Source of the DNA: Brevibacterium sp. ZH18
GTDB taxonomy: Bacteria; Actinomycetota; Actinomycetes; Actinomycetales; Brevibacteriaceae
Length of the DNA: 64,000 nucleotides
Direction: 5' to 3'
NCBI RefSeq assembly: GCF_022748595.1
Contig: NZ_JALDSX010000010.1
Location: forward strand, 36,153-100,152
Of this stretch, positions 43,743-52,047 are shown in pieces (position 1 is the stretch's first letter; each line of letters starts with the position of its first letter). The translations under genes and the position numbers were made by a program. Below the pieces are notes generated by a model, which worked only from the letters and a program-made list of their open reading frames with translations, ran no database searches and was not told where the DNA came from.

Positions 43743-43777
43743 GTGTCAACCATAGGTTGACACATCGCGTGTGTCAA
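43741..43777 (-). promoter_or_regulatory. Near-consensus leaderless promoter with overlapping operator (C45-HTH gene)
   Basis: On the minus strand TTGACA (43772-43777) and TATGGT (43749-43754) are 17 bp apart, and the ATG at 43742 follows six bases later. A perfect 11-bp-arm palindrome, ATGTGTCAACC-ATA-GGTTGACACAT (43741-43765), covers the -10 box and start codon, and an extra TGTGTCAA half-site (43771-43778) covers the -35 box. This is a textbook arrangement for repression. Confidence 0.8.
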
Positions 43778-43852
43778 TGAAATCTTGACAGTCCTTGGGG
43801 TCTGGCGTCTGGGGTCTGGCCTCTGGCGTTTGGGCTCGGGTTTCGGTGGCTC

Positions 43853-45220
43853 TCAGCTGAGCCCGAGCACCGTCGTCGCAATGGTGAAGTAGATGATCAG
43901 GCCGGTGGCGTCGCAGAACGTGGAGATGAACGGGTTGGAGAACACCGCCGGATCTGCACCCACGCGCTTCGCGATGATCGGCATCAGACCGCCCACGGTG
44001 GCCGCCATGATGCACACAGACAGCAGGGTGAGGCCGATGACCAGCCCGATTGACCACCCATAGACGAGACCGGCGACGGTGAATCCCAGGAGCCCGAGCA
44101 CGGCTCCCAGCAGAGCGCCGACCCGCAGTTCGCGCCAGATGACTTTTCCGAGGTCGCGGATCCTCACCTCGCCCACGGCCAGCGCCCGAGTCACGGTCGT
44201 CGCAGCCTGGTTGCCGGTGTTGCCTCCTGTGCCGGTGAGCAGTGGGATGAAAAGGGCGAGGATGACGACCTGGTCGAGCCGGTCCTCATAGACTTCGAGG
44301 ACCTGCACGGTCAGAATCGCGGAGACCGCGAGGACCAGCAGCCAGACGATGCGGCTCTTGACCAGCCGGAAGATGGTGCTTGAGAGGTAGGAGCGGTCGA
44401 GTGGTTCGGAACCGCTGGACCGGGCGATGTCCTCCGCGTCTTCCTCATCAACGATGTCGAGGACATCGTCCATGGTCAGGATCCCGACGAGGCGGTCCTC
44501 CTTGTCCACGACCGGCATCGCAATGAGCCGGTGGGAGAGGAATTCACGGGAAGCAACCTCTCGATCGGTCAGCGCCTGCGTGCTGATCGATTCTCGCACC
44601 AAGTCCCCGACGAGAGCCTCGGGTTCGGCAGCGATGAGGTTACGCAGGGACACCACCCCCAAAAGGACACGACCGACGCCGACGACGGGCAAGAGGTAGA
44701 CGGTCTCGGGACCGTCGATGCGGGCACGCACGACCTCCATCGCCTCGGCGGCGGTCCAGTCCTCGTGGAGGCTGAGGACCTCGGGTGACATGTATCGGCC
44801 GATCGCCTTCTTCGGGTATCCGAGGACCGCAGTGGTCATCTCGCGTTCCTCGGAGTCGAGGCCGCTCATGAGTCTGCGGGTGACATTGGCCGGCAGCTCA
44901 CCGAAGAGCTCTGCGCGGTCGTCGGGGTCGAGGCCTTCGACGATGTGCGCGACCTCTGGTTCGCGGAGATTCTGGATCAGTTCTGCTTGGTAGCCCGGTG
45001 TCAGATTCTCGAAGACGGCGAGTGCCTCGTCCTTGTCGAGGACTCGGAAGAGGACGGCTGACTGCAGCGGCGTCGTTGTGTGGACGAGGCGGGTGAGCTC
45101 GGGAAGGGGCACTTGGTGGGCGAGTGTCGAAACCGTGTCTACGGCGGACCGGTCGATCCGTCCTGAGAGTGCGGACTCGAGGCGATCTGCCGCCGAGTTC
45201 TCCACCGTCATGTCAGTCAT
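43853..45220 (-). CDS. mgtE: Magnesium transporter MgtE
   Basis: This 455-aa MgtE has an N-terminal superhelical domain (ELTRLVHTTTPLQSAVLFRVLDKDEAL; EGLDPDDRAELFGELP), two CBS domains (YMSPEVLSLHEDWTAAEAM; LVGILTMDDVLDIVDEEDAEDI) and five helices with the pore signature PLLTGTGGNTGNQAATTVTRAL. It is a Mg2+-gated channel of the inner membrane. ATG at 45220 is chosen because GAGGAG precedes it by five bases; an upstream reading of 38 residues lacks conservation. No Mg riboswitch is visible upstream. Confidence 0.95.
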   Translation of the reverse strand: MTDMTVENSAADRLESALSGRIDRSAVDTVSTLAHQVPLPELTRLVHTTTPLQSAVLFRVLDKDEALAVFENLTPGYQAELIQNLREPEVAHIVEGLDPDDRAELFGELPANVTRRLMSGLDSEEREMTTAVLGYPKKAIGRYMSPEVLSLHEDWTAAEAMEVVRARIDGPETVYLLPVVGVGRVLLGVVSLRNLIAAEPEALVGDLVRESISTQALTDREVASREFLSHRLIAMPVVDKEDRLVGILTMDDVLDIVDEEDAEDIARSSGSEPLDRSYLSSTIFRLVKSRIVWLLVLAVSAILTVQVLEVYEDRLDQVVILALFIPLLTGTGGNTGNQAATTVTRALAVGEVRIRDLGKVIWRELRVGALLGAVLGLLGFTVAGLVYGWSIGLVIGLTLLSVCIMAATVGGLMPIIAKRVGADPAVFSNPFISTFCDATGLIIYFTIATTVLGLS

Positions 45221-45310
45221 GGCTGCTCCTCTGCGCGTACGGCCTCTCCGTTCGCCCCCACCATATGCGACAGTGAGACGACCAGCCCAAACCAGTCCGA
45301 TGCTGCCAGG

Positions 45311-45316
45311 TACGAT
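45311..45316 (+). promoter_or_regulatory. -10 element before the broken small membrane gene
   Basis: TACGAT lies six bases before the ATG at 45323. The spacing equals that of the other leaderless genes, which supports a once-functional gene here. Confidence 0.4.
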
Positions 45317-45322
45317 CGTCCT

Positions 45323-45584
45323 ATGGTGGGGCAACAGAACTATGCGATGACATTCGAAACCGGAACCGTCACCAAGCGGATCCGACGCTCGACGCTGATC
45401 GCGACCGCTGTGCTCTCAGTCGTTCTGCTGGCCGCAGGTCCTCAACTTCCCGGTCGTCGTGACCGAGGCGAACGCGCAGCAGATCTTCCGTGAGTCGGAA
45501 CGGATGATGGTGTGGGTGTCGGCGTCGCTGTTCAGCCCTTCGCTGCTCAGCGTTTCTTCGCAGCCTCCGGCACCTGCACGGTGA
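45323..45584 (+). pseudogene. Frameshifted remnant of a small membrane protein gene
   Basis: The reading starts MVGQQNYAMTFETGT and runs through a basic RIRRS and a hydrophobic helix (TLIATAVLSVVLLAAG), then falls into Arg-rich nonsense and stops at 45493. The +1 frame continues from 45438 with plausible protein, VLNFPVVVTEANAQQIF then RESERMMVWVSASLF, so one frameshift near 45436 appears to have broken the gene. The rest is missing and the remnant runs into the 3' end of the stress-protein gene. It could be a truncated DUF2975-like protein, but that is a guess. Confidence 0.5.
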
Positions 45585-45924
45585 GCACCGGGACAGGGGA
45601 GCGAAGGATGAGGCGTTGGGCCACAGACCCGAGCAGGACCTTGCCCACACGGGATCGACTGCGCACACCGAGAACAAGGCGATCCACCTCGGCGACGTGA
45701 TCGCGAAGCTCATCCAGGACCGCGGTGACGGGATCACGATCCCCGCGCCCGGACCTGTTGATCAGCGTCACCTCGAGGTCACGAGGAATCTCATCATCGG
45801 TGAAGTCATGGAGAGTGAGATTAATGAGGAGCAGGCCCGTGTCCAGAGCCCGCGCTTCGGCGACGGCACTCTCCAACGCTGTGCGACCCTCAGGGCTGTC
45901 GGTGACGGCTACTGCAACTGACAT
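45547..45924 (-). CDS. Universal stress protein (UspA family)
   Basis: This 125-aa single-domain USP starts SVAVAVTDSPEGRTALESAV and ends with the ATP-binding-type run LVLGVRSRSRVGKVLLGSVAQRLILRSPVPVLTV. The canonical loop G-2x-G-9x-G-(S/T) reads GVRSRSRVGKVLLGSVAQ, a slight variant. It follows the sugar porter gene after 16 bp and is probably co-transcribed. Such USPs modulate stress or transporter activity; no specific role can be read. ATG has GGAG before it. Confidence 0.88.
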   Translation of the reverse strand: MSVAVAVTDSPEGRTALESAVAEARALDTGLLLINLTLHDFTDDEIPRDLEVTLINRSGRGDRDPVTAVLDELRDHVAEVDRLVLGVRSRSRVGKVLLGSVAQRLILRSPVPVLTVQVPEAAKKR

Positions 45925-45940
45925 GGTGGCTCCTGTTCTT

Positions 45941-47368
45941 TCATTTCCGCCCGTACTTCGCTTTGAAATCCCGCTCGAACTGCGCCAGATCCTTGTCCTT
46001 GGTCTCGGGCAGAAGGAGGAACAGGAAGATGAAGGCGATTACGGCACAACCGGCGAACATGCTGAATGTCGCCGTCATTCCCATCGCCTCGATGAGCGGT
46101 GGGAAGAACTGGGCGACGATGGCATTCATGATCCACAGCACGAACACGCAGATGCCCATGGCGAAGCTGCGGATCTTCATCGGGAAGATCTCGGAGAGCA
46201 TCAACCAGGTCAGCGGCCCGACCGTGCCCTGCATCGAGAATACGAAGAGGACGAGGAACACGAGGACCGTCCACGCCTGAGCAGGTCCTGGCGGGATGAC
46301 GACGGCGGTGAGCGCGATGAGGACGTGGAAGAACGCGATGAGGGCGTAGCCGGTGAGGAACATGACCCGACGCGGCAGCTTGTTGAGCAGGAACATGCCC
46401 AGCGAGATGCCCAGCAGGGAGAAGACTCCGTTGGCGATGTTGCCGATGATCGCGACACCGGAATCGAGCCCGGCATTGGTGAGCAGCTGCGTGCCGTAGT
46501 ACATGACCGAGTTGATGCCGGTCAGCTGCTGGAAGAAGCCGAGGCCTGCGCCGATGATGACCAATCGCAGCACCCAACGGGTTCCGAGATCGGAGAGTCC
46601 ACCGGTGGCCTGCTTGGCGTCTTCGGATGCGAGGTGGGTGACCTCGGCGACCTCCGCCTCGGCGCGTTCGGGGGAGCGGACCTGCTTGAGCACCTCGAGA
46701 GCCTCCTCGGTGCGGCCCTTCGAGATCAGCCAGCGGGGGCTCTCCGGCTGGAAGATCATGCCCACGAGCAGCGCAATGGCCGGTGCGAGGGCGACGAGGA
46801 GCATCCAGCGCCAGATGGAGTCGACATGGCCCCAGACGTTGAAGATCACGGCGTTGATGATGAATGCTGCGAGCTGCCCCGCCACGATCATCAGCTCATT
46901 GCGGGTGACGAAGGAGCCGCGCTTCTCTGAGGGGGCGATCTCGCCCAGATAGACGGGGACGGTGGCGGAGGCTCCGCCGACCGCGATGCCGAGAACAAAG
47001 CGGGCACCGATGAGGAACTCCGCGCCCGGGGCCAGCACACAGCCCAGCGTGCCGATGATGAAGACACCTGCCAGCAGGAGGATCGTGTGACGCCTGCCGT
47101 AGGCGTCGGCGACGCGACCGCCGAAGACCGCACCGAATGCGGCACCGATCATGAGGCTGGCGACGACGAGTCCCTCGGACAGCGGCGTGAGACCGAAATC
47201 TTGGCTCAGCGGTTCGAGGGCACCGTTGACGACGCCCGTGTCATAGCCGAAGAGGAGCCCGCCGAAGGTGGCCACGGTGGCGATGACGCCGAGGCGATGC
47301 ACAGGCCGACCCACACCCGCATGCGGCAGGTCGAACTGCTTCTCGGAGCGATAAGGCGAAACAGACAT
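45941..47368 (-). CDS. Sugar porter (MFS, SP family)
   Basis: This 475-aa, 12-helix sugar:H+ symporter has GGLLFGYDTGVVNGAL in helix 1, GGRVADAYGRRHTILL in loop 2-3, PESPRWLISKGR after helix 6, GLGFFQQLTGINSVMYYGTQLL in helix 7 and LPETKDKDLAQFE at the end. The QQLTGIN motif marks hexose, pentose or inositol carriers. ATG at 47368 is chosen because GGGAG lies six bases before it; a 68-residue upstream reading is Arg/Pro-rich noise. The stress-protein gene follows in the same unit. Confidence 0.93.
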   Translation of the reverse strand: MSVSPYRSEKQFDLPHAGVGRPVHRLGVIATVATFGGLLFGYDTGVVNGALEPLSQDFGLTPLSEGLVVASLMIGAAFGAVFGGRVADAYGRRHTILLLAGVFIIGTLGCVLAPGAEFLIGARFVLGIAVGGASATVPVYLGEIAPSEKRGSFVTRNELMIVAGQLAAFIINAVIFNVWGHVDSIWRWMLLVALAPAIALLVGMIFQPESPRWLISKGRTEEALEVLKQVRSPERAEAEVAEVTHLASEDAKQATGGLSDLGTRWVLRLVIIGAGLGFFQQLTGINSVMYYGTQLLTNAGLDSGVAIIGNIANGVFSLLGISLGMFLLNKLPRRVMFLTGYALIAFFHVLIALTAVVIPPGPAQAWTVLVFLVLFVFSMQGTVGPLTWLMLSEIFPMKIRSFAMGICVFVLWIMNAIVAQFFPPLIEAMGMTATFSMFAGCAVIAFIFLFLLLPETKDKDLAQFERDFKAKYGRK

Positions 47369-47448
47369 GGATGACTCCCTTCTCCCTCTCGTTTCTAACA
47401 TAGTCAGTCGTCGTGTGCTGGAGTGAGGGGTGAGGCGAGCGCGAGACC

Positions 47449-47454
47449 TAGCAT
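47449..47454 (+). promoter_or_regulatory. -10 element of leaderless promoter (PEP-mutase-family gene)
   Basis: TAGCAT lies six bases before the ATG at 47461. GGGGG in between might serve as a weak ribosome site if the transcript starts further upstream. Confidence 0.45.
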
Positions 47455-47460
47455 GGGGGT

Positions 47461-48300
47461 ATGAGCGATCAGATCCTGGCCTCCGAGCGTCAGCCCTCCC
47501 GCAGCCAGTCGTTCCACCGACTGCACCGTCCGGGGGAGCCGTTCCTTCTGCCGTGCGCCTGGGATGTGGCAAGTGCCCGATTGTTCGCCGAGGCGGGTCA
47601 CCCGGTTGTGGGCACGACCAGTCTGGGTGTGGCTGCCGGCATCGGCGCTGCCGATGAGGACCGTGAAACCCTGACCGCTATGCCCGATCTGATCGGCAAC
47701 ATCTCCCGAGCCCTGCCCGAAGCGCTGCTCACCTGTGATTTCGAAGATGGCTACAGTGACGATCCGGCTGAGGTCGTCGATATCCTGCGGGACGCAGTCT
47801 CATCGCGAGGGGACGCCGGGCTCGCGGTCGACGGAATCAACATCGAAGACTCTGTTCGCGGACAGATGGTCGCGCCGGACACGCTGGTCGCCAAAGTGCG
47901 CGCAATCAGGGATGCGGTTCCCGATCTGTTCGTCAACGCACGGATCGATACGTTCTGGATCGGGCAGGACAACCTCGGCGAGGTTCTTGAGCGCATCCGC
48001 ACCTACGCCGATGCCGGTGCCCACGGAATCTTCGTGCCCGGCAATCTCGATCTGGATGTGATCGAGACGATCGCCGCTGCCAGCCCGCTGCCGCTCAACG
48101 TGCTCGCGAGCCCGCGCTTCTCGCGGACTCAACTGGCAGAGGCCGGAGTCGCGCGGATCAGCACGGGTTCGCTGCTCTACCGCACGGCGGTCTCGGCCGC
48201 TCTGGCGGCGTTGGATGGGCTGAACCGCGATCTCCCGGCAGACGCTGAGAATGTGCTGTCCTATCAGGACATTGCGGGGCTGGATTCGCAGCTCCCGTAG
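47461..48300 (+). CDS. Isocitrate lyase/PEP mutase superfamily protein
   Basis: This 279-aa TIM-barrel enzyme has the family layout: LLPCAWDVASARLFAEAGHPVVGTTSLGVA, LLTCDFEDGYSDDPAEVV (metal-ligand acids), GINIEDSV and LFVNARIDTFW. The KKCGH-type lyase motif of isocitrate and 2-methylisocitrate lyases is absent, so it is neither. It resembles the oxaloacetate decarboxylase / phosphonopyruvate hydrolase-like actinobacterial branch, with unknown substrate. It is divergent from the sugar porter. Confidence 0.85.
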   Translation: MSDQILASERQPSRSQSFHRLHRPGEPFLLPCAWDVASARLFAEAGHPVVGTTSLGVAAGIGAADEDRETLTAMPDLIGNISRALPEALLTCDFEDGYSDDPAEVVDILRDAVSSRGDAGLAVDGINIEDSVRGQMVAPDTLVAKVRAIRDAVPDLFVNARIDTFWIGQDNLGEVLERIRTYADAGAHGIFVPGNLDLDVIETIAAASPLPLNVLASPRFSRTQLAEAGVARISTGSLLYRTAVSAALAALDGLNRDLPADAENVLSYQDIAGLDSQLP

Positions 48301-48334
48301 GACGCTCTGGCCTCAACCCTCGCCGAGGCTGGCC

Positions 48335-48832
48335 TCAGTCTTCGTCGAAATTGTCGTCGATGATCTCGGGCATTCCGTCGATGATTGCGACCTCTTCGAT
48401 CCCATCATCGGCAAGGGCATCGACGTCGAGGTCGTCGCCGGAGAGCTGAGCAACCTCCGACTCATCTTCGTTGTCGGAGACCATCTCGTCTCCGGGGCGA
48501 TTGCTCAGCTCAGCGGCGGTCATGGAATCTGACGAGTATTCCCCCGAGAGCGCAGGGGCATCGGCCTCGTCCTCCCAGCCGGCGTCTTCGATGAGAGCGT
48601 CGTCGGCGCCCTCGGTTCCGGTCCCCTCCGGGCCTTCGGCACCGGGTTCGACGAACGGATCGGATGCGGTTTCGGGCACGGTGCCCAGGTCGGCGTCGAT
48701 ATCGTCGGCCTCGTCCTCGGCGGCGTTGAGCTCCGGGTCGTCGAGTTCAGCGGCCGTCGGCTCTTCGAGCGTGGGGTCGTCTGTCTCCAGGCCGTCCTGC
48801 CACTGCGTCGGTTCGTTGGAATTATCGCTCAT
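48335..48832 (-). CDS. Extremely acidic small protein of unknown function
   Basis: I do not recognise this family. The 165-aa protein is dominated by Asp, Glu, Ala and Pro, contains no Lys, His or Cys and only one Arg (in SNRPGDE). It starts MSDNSNEPTQWQDGL and ends EIIDDNFDED. It has no helix long enough for a membrane and is probably disordered. ATG at 48832 is chosen because AAGGAGA precedes it. Small acidic proteins of this kind are common in actinobacteria (for example DUF5709), but the tell-tale DTL-DRGVDD block is not present. It is expressed alone, convergent to the PEP-mutase-family gene. Confidence 0.7.
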   Translation of the reverse strand: MSDNSNEPTQWQDGLETDDPTLEEPTAAELDDPELNAAEDEADDIDADLGTVPETASDPFVEPGAEGPEGTGTEGADDALIEDAGWEDEADAPALSGEYSSDSMTAAELSNRPGDEMVSDNEDESEVAQLSGDDLDVDALADDGIEEVAIIDGMPEIIDDNFDED

Positions 48833-48987
48833 GATCTCTCCTTCGCTCGTGGTCGACGTGGTCTCATCGTCGATGCCCACATTGTTGCACGGGCAGATGC
48901 ACCTCCGCAGTCCCCGTTTCGGTCACAATTGTGGTCATCCGCCGCCTGATCCCAGCCCACTGTTGCCTACTGTCTGACGCCTGTCGA

Positions 48988-49971
48988 TCACGCCCGGCCG
49001 TAGTGTTCCTTCCACTCCTGCCAGTCCCAGGTGCTGAGGAATTCTCGTCCTGCGTCCTCGCCCGACTCGATGAGAGCGGCTTTGTCCTGCCGCGTCAACG
49101 CGAAGTTCGTGCTGCTGTAATGGGCCGTGTCGACGAAGATCGTTCGGTCGGTGATCGAGGGCTCATCGATATGGCGCCGGTCGTGGGCATTGATCATGGT
49201 CGACAGGAGCGAGACGGCGTACTCGTAGGTGTTCGCATTCGGTCGCCACTCTGACTCGGCTGTCGTTCGGGCCGAGAGCATCACCCCCAGCGTGGGCCAG
49301 CGGGCAGGCTGGGCATCCTTGCGGTCGAAGATGTCCACGGGAAAGTTCGAGAGCAGCCCGCCGTCGGAGCCGAGTACCGAGGCACCGCCTGCCGCGCTCG
49401 GGTCTGCTCGCAGCGATCGGGGCCGGAAGAAGAACGGTGTCGCGGCAGAGGCGCAGACCGCCTCGGCGACCGACTGAGAATCCGGATCGACACCGAGAGC
49501 CGAACGGTAGTCCCAAGGCAGGCGCAGCATCCGACCGCGGGAGACATCGGAGACGATGACGACGAGGCGGTACTGCCGCTCCGGAGGCAACGCGCTCTCC
49601 GGGTCGTGCAGGCGGAGGTCGCCCCAGGTGCGGATGCCCTGCGCGGAGAGAATATCGTCCAGGAAATCGTGGAGGGCAGTACCGAGGTACATTCCCTTGT
49701 GGAATAGGAGTCCTTGAATCTTCCCGAGCCACGGCGCGAGGCTGAAAGCAGGGGAGAGGTCCTCGAAGTCGGTGAAGTCTTTGCCGAGGATCGTCTCGAT
49801 GAGCTGCTCCGGTGGAATGCCCGCGGTGGTCAGCGCGCCCACGATCGCACCGGCCGATGTTCCGGCAATGCGGTTGAAGGAGTAGTCGGCCGAGGTCAGC
49901 TCATTGATCGCGCCGATGAGTCCGGGAAGTTTGGCTCCTCCGCCTTCGAGGACCAGATCGGTGAGGGCCAT
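48988..49971 (-). CDS. Patatin-like phospholipase
   Basis: This 327-aa lipid acyl hydrolase has the patatin features: oxyanion-hole LVLEGGGAKLPGLIG (residues 6-20), nucleophile Ser in GTSAGAIVGAL and the catalytic Asp in GSDGGLLSNFPVDIF. There is no signal peptide, so it is cytoplasmic and would act on membrane lipids from inside. Bacterial patatins range from housekeeping lipases to defence effectors; no nucleotide cyclase or other defence partner is nearby, so a housekeeping role is more likely. AAGGAGG precedes the ATG. Confidence 0.9.
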   Translation of the reverse strand: MALTDLVLEGGGAKLPGLIGAINELTSADYSFNRIAGTSAGAIVGALTTAGIPPEQLIETILGKDFTDFEDLSPAFSLAPWLGKIQGLLFHKGMYLGTALHDFLDDILSAQGIRTWGDLRLHDPESALPPERQYRLVVIVSDVSRGRMLRLPWDYRSALGVDPDSQSVAEAVCASAATPFFFRPRSLRADPSAAGGASVLGSDGGLLSNFPVDIFDRKDAQPARWPTLGVMLSARTTAESEWRPNANTYEYAVSLLSTMINAHDRRHIDEPSITDRTIFVDTAHYSSTNFALTRQDKAALIESGEDAGREFLSTWDWQEWKEHYGRA

Positions 49972-50086
49972 GGCGTCCTCCTTCTCAGCAGCCTCGGTGT
50001 GCTGGTGACCACCGCGTCGATGCTCCTCCTCTCATTGTCCACCCAGTAGACGTGGAGGCAACGAGGGAAGGAGCTCGCGTCCCTCG

Positions 50087-50935
50087 TCAGCGCCGTGCGG
50101 GGGAGGGATCGGCTTCGGCGGCCACGGGCCGTCGACCGGTGAAATGATCCATGGTCTTGTTGACGCCGAGGAAGTCCAACGCTCGGTCGAAGACCCGCGT
50201 CGGCAGCATCCGCATAGCCGGCAGCAGGCGAACCAGTGCGGGCATGATCAGCTGTTCTCGTCCTGCTTCGATGGAATCCAGGACATTGGTGGCGACGTAG
50301 TTCTCCTCGAGGATGGGCAGGAGGCGAGGGAACTTCGTCGTCACTCCCTCGAACATGCCGGTATTGATGTAGAACGGGCACACGACGAGAGTTTCGACGT
50401 TGCTGCCGTCGGTGCGCAGCTCGTTGCGCAGCGACTCGGTGAAGCCCAGGGCGGCGAACTTGCTGGCCGAGTAGTCGGTCTGTTTGGCCACGCCGGTGAG
50501 GCCTGCGGCGCTGGAGATGGTGACCACGCTGCCGCGGTCCCGTTCGAGCATTCCAGGCAGGAAGGCACGTGTCGTCCAATACAGGGCGAAGACATTGACG
50601 TCGTAGACACGTCGAACGGCGTCCTCGTCGGCTTCCAGCAGCTTCTTGCCGGTGACGATTCCCGCGCAGTTGATGAGGACATCCACTGGTCCGGTATCTT
50701 CTGCGGCGGCTGCGACCTGGCTGGAGTCACCGACATTGACTGCAAAGGAGCGGGCCTGCGATCCCTTCGCCACGAGCTCATCGCGAACGGCCTGGCCGGT
50801 CTCAGCCGAGAGGTCCCAGATGAGAATCTCTGCGGCTCCGCGGGCCGCAGCGTCCAGGGCCATCAGGCGTCCGATTCCGCTGCCTGCACCGGTGATCAGC
50901 ACTCGTGCACCTTTGATTTGGGTACCGCGGGTCAT
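50087..50935 (-). CDS. Short-chain dehydrogenase (SDR, membrane-associated-type)
   Basis: This 282-aa SDR has TGAGSGIGRLMALDAAARG (cofactor), INCAGIVTGKKLLEAD, SAAGLTGVAKQTDYSASKFAALGFTESLRNEL (catalytic Ser, Tyr, Lys) and a C-terminus like that of retinol/lipid SDRs (LVRLLPAMRMLPTRVFDRALDFLGV). ATG at 50935 follows AAGGAG by seven bases. A TGGTTAC-N6-GTAACCA dyad lies about 80 bp upstream. The patatin gene follows 115 bp downstream, so a role in lipid metabolism is possible but unproven. Confidence 0.9.
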   Translation of the reverse strand: MTRGTQIKGARVLITGAGSGIGRLMALDAAARGAAEILIWDLSAETGQAVRDELVAKGSQARSFAVNVGDSSQVAAAAEDTGPVDVLINCAGIVTGKKLLEADEDAVRRVYDVNVFALYWTTRAFLPGMLERDRGSVVTISSAAGLTGVAKQTDYSASKFAALGFTESLRNELRTDGSNVETLVVCPFYINTGMFEGVTTKFPRLLPILEENYVATNVLDSIEAGREQLIMPALVRLLPAMRMLPTRVFDRALDFLGVNKTMDHFTGRRPVAAEADPSPARR

Positions 50936-51013
50936 ATGTCTGCTCCTTTGCATCGTGAGTCTCAGCGCATGGTTCGACTGGGAAACCTGTTACCGACATC
51001 ACACTACTTGCCA

Positions 51014-51033
51014 TGGTTACCGATGCGTAACCA
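51014..51033. promoter_or_regulatory. TetR-type operator candidate between SDR and CPBP genes
   Basis: TGGTTAC-CGATGC-GTAACCA is a perfect dyad with 7-bp arms, and GTTACCGA is repeated just upstream at about 50989. The TTAC-N6-GTAA core is typical of TetR-family sites. No TetR gene is in the window, so the regulator would be encoded elsewhere. It lies in the 213-bp divergent gap. Confidence 0.5.
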
Positions 51034-51148
51034 GTTTGTCTCATCTGTTTTCACCCTCCAGAGTGATGTCGGCCCAGGCGAGTGCCCCCTATCGTCACGG
51101 ATGGCCGAGGCAAACGCTTCCGGTCATCCTGTGAATGGAGTTGATCTC

Positions 51149-51991
51149 GTGCGTCTCATCAAACAGCTAGTCGCCGTCGTAGCAGTCACCGTCCTCGGCG
51201 GAGTCGCGGCAAATATCGTCGGAGGAAACGGGGTGTTGGCTCTCCTGGCAGGGCTCATTACTGCAACCCTTACGCTCCTCGTCTACCGCGTTGTCGTGCG
51301 GCGCACGGAGAATCGCCCGGTCGCCGAGGTGTCGCCGACAGGTGCGGTCCGGGCGCTGGGCCTCGGAGCGCTCATCGGCATCGGCCTGTTCTCTCTTGCG
51401 ATCGCCGCCATTGCGCTCCTCGGCGGGTACGCGGTCGATGGACTCGGATCTCCGGGAGCGCTGTTGGGGCTGCTCGGTCTTATGGCGGCAGCCGCGGTCA
51501 CTGAGGAAGTGATCTTCCGAGGTGTCCTGTTCCGAGTCGTGGAAGAGCGGACCGGGTCATGGATCGCCATGGCGATCACCGGACTGGTGTTCGGCCTCAT
51601 GCATCTGCTCAACCCCAACGCTTCACTCTTCGGTGCGATCGCCATCGCGGTCGAGGCCGGCTTCATGCTCACCGCCGCCTACATGGCGACAAGACGGCTG
51701 TGGGTTCCGATCGGTCTGCACTTCGGCTGGAACATAGCTGCGGGCGGAATCTTCAGCACTGAAGTCTCTGGAGCCAACACACCACAGGGGCTGCTGGACG
51801 CGACGATGTCAGGCCCGGTGCTCCTTACCGGCGGAGACTTCGGTCCCGAAGGCAGCGTGTTCTCCATTGCAATCTGTATTCTCGCAGGCGCGATCTTCGT
51901 CTGGATGGCTCATCGACGCGGCACAATCCTTCCATCGCGCAATCGGCGGCAGGTGCTCGAGGATTCCCGGCCGGTGCTCGCCGAGGGCTGA
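51149..51991 (+). CDS. CPBP-family intramembrane metalloprotease (CAAX-protease-like)
   Basis: This 280-aa, eight-helix membrane protein has the three motifs of the CPBP (Abi/CAAX) family: EEVIFRGVLFR, FGLMHLLNP and HFGWNIAAG, which supply the Glu, Arg and His residues. Members process prenylated or other membrane substrates and sometimes give bacteriocin immunity. GTG at 51149 is used, with GGAG eight bases before; nearby in-frame starts are possible. It ends 16 bp before a perfect terminator. Confidence 0.88.
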   Translation: MRLIKQLVAVVAVTVLGGVAANIVGGNGVLALLAGLITATLTLLVYRVVVRRTENRPVAEVSPTGAVRALGLGALIGIGLFSLAIAAIALLGGYAVDGLGSPGALLGLLGLMAAAAVTEEVIFRGVLFRVVEERTGSWIAMAITGLVFGLMHLLNPNASLFGAIAIAVEAGFMLTAAYMATRRLWVPIGLHFGWNIAAGGIFSTEVSGANTPQGLLDATMSGPVLLTGGDFGPEGSVFSIAICILAGAIFVWMAHRRGTILPSRNRRQVLEDSRPVLAEG

Positions 51992-52007
51992 GTCCGGAGA
52001 CGCAGAG

Positions 52008-52039
52008 AACCCCCGGATTTCCGCAGAAATCCGGGGGTT
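52008..52039. terminator. Bidirectional intrinsic terminator (CPBP gene / tRNA cluster)
   Basis: Perfect 14-bp arms AACCCCCGGATTTC and GAAATCCGGGGGTT enclose CGCA. CTTCTT follows on the plus strand. It separates the CPBP gene from the convergent tRNA cluster and ends both. Confidence 0.92.
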
Positions 52040-52047
52040 CTTCTTGG

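Noticed and set aside
45725..46930. 401-codon open frame antisense to the sugar porter
   Set aside because: The product is Glu/Asp/His/Arg-rich with no family features; the porter is intact on the other strand.
48988..49971. Patatin as an anti-phage (CBASS-type) effector
   Set aside because: No CD-NTase, Cap2/Cap3 or other defence gene is nearby; the neighbours are an SDR and an acidic protein.
51149..51991. CPBP protease as bacteriocin immunity
   Set aside because: There is no precursor peptide or maturation gene around it; the family is mostly housekeeping in actinobacteria.
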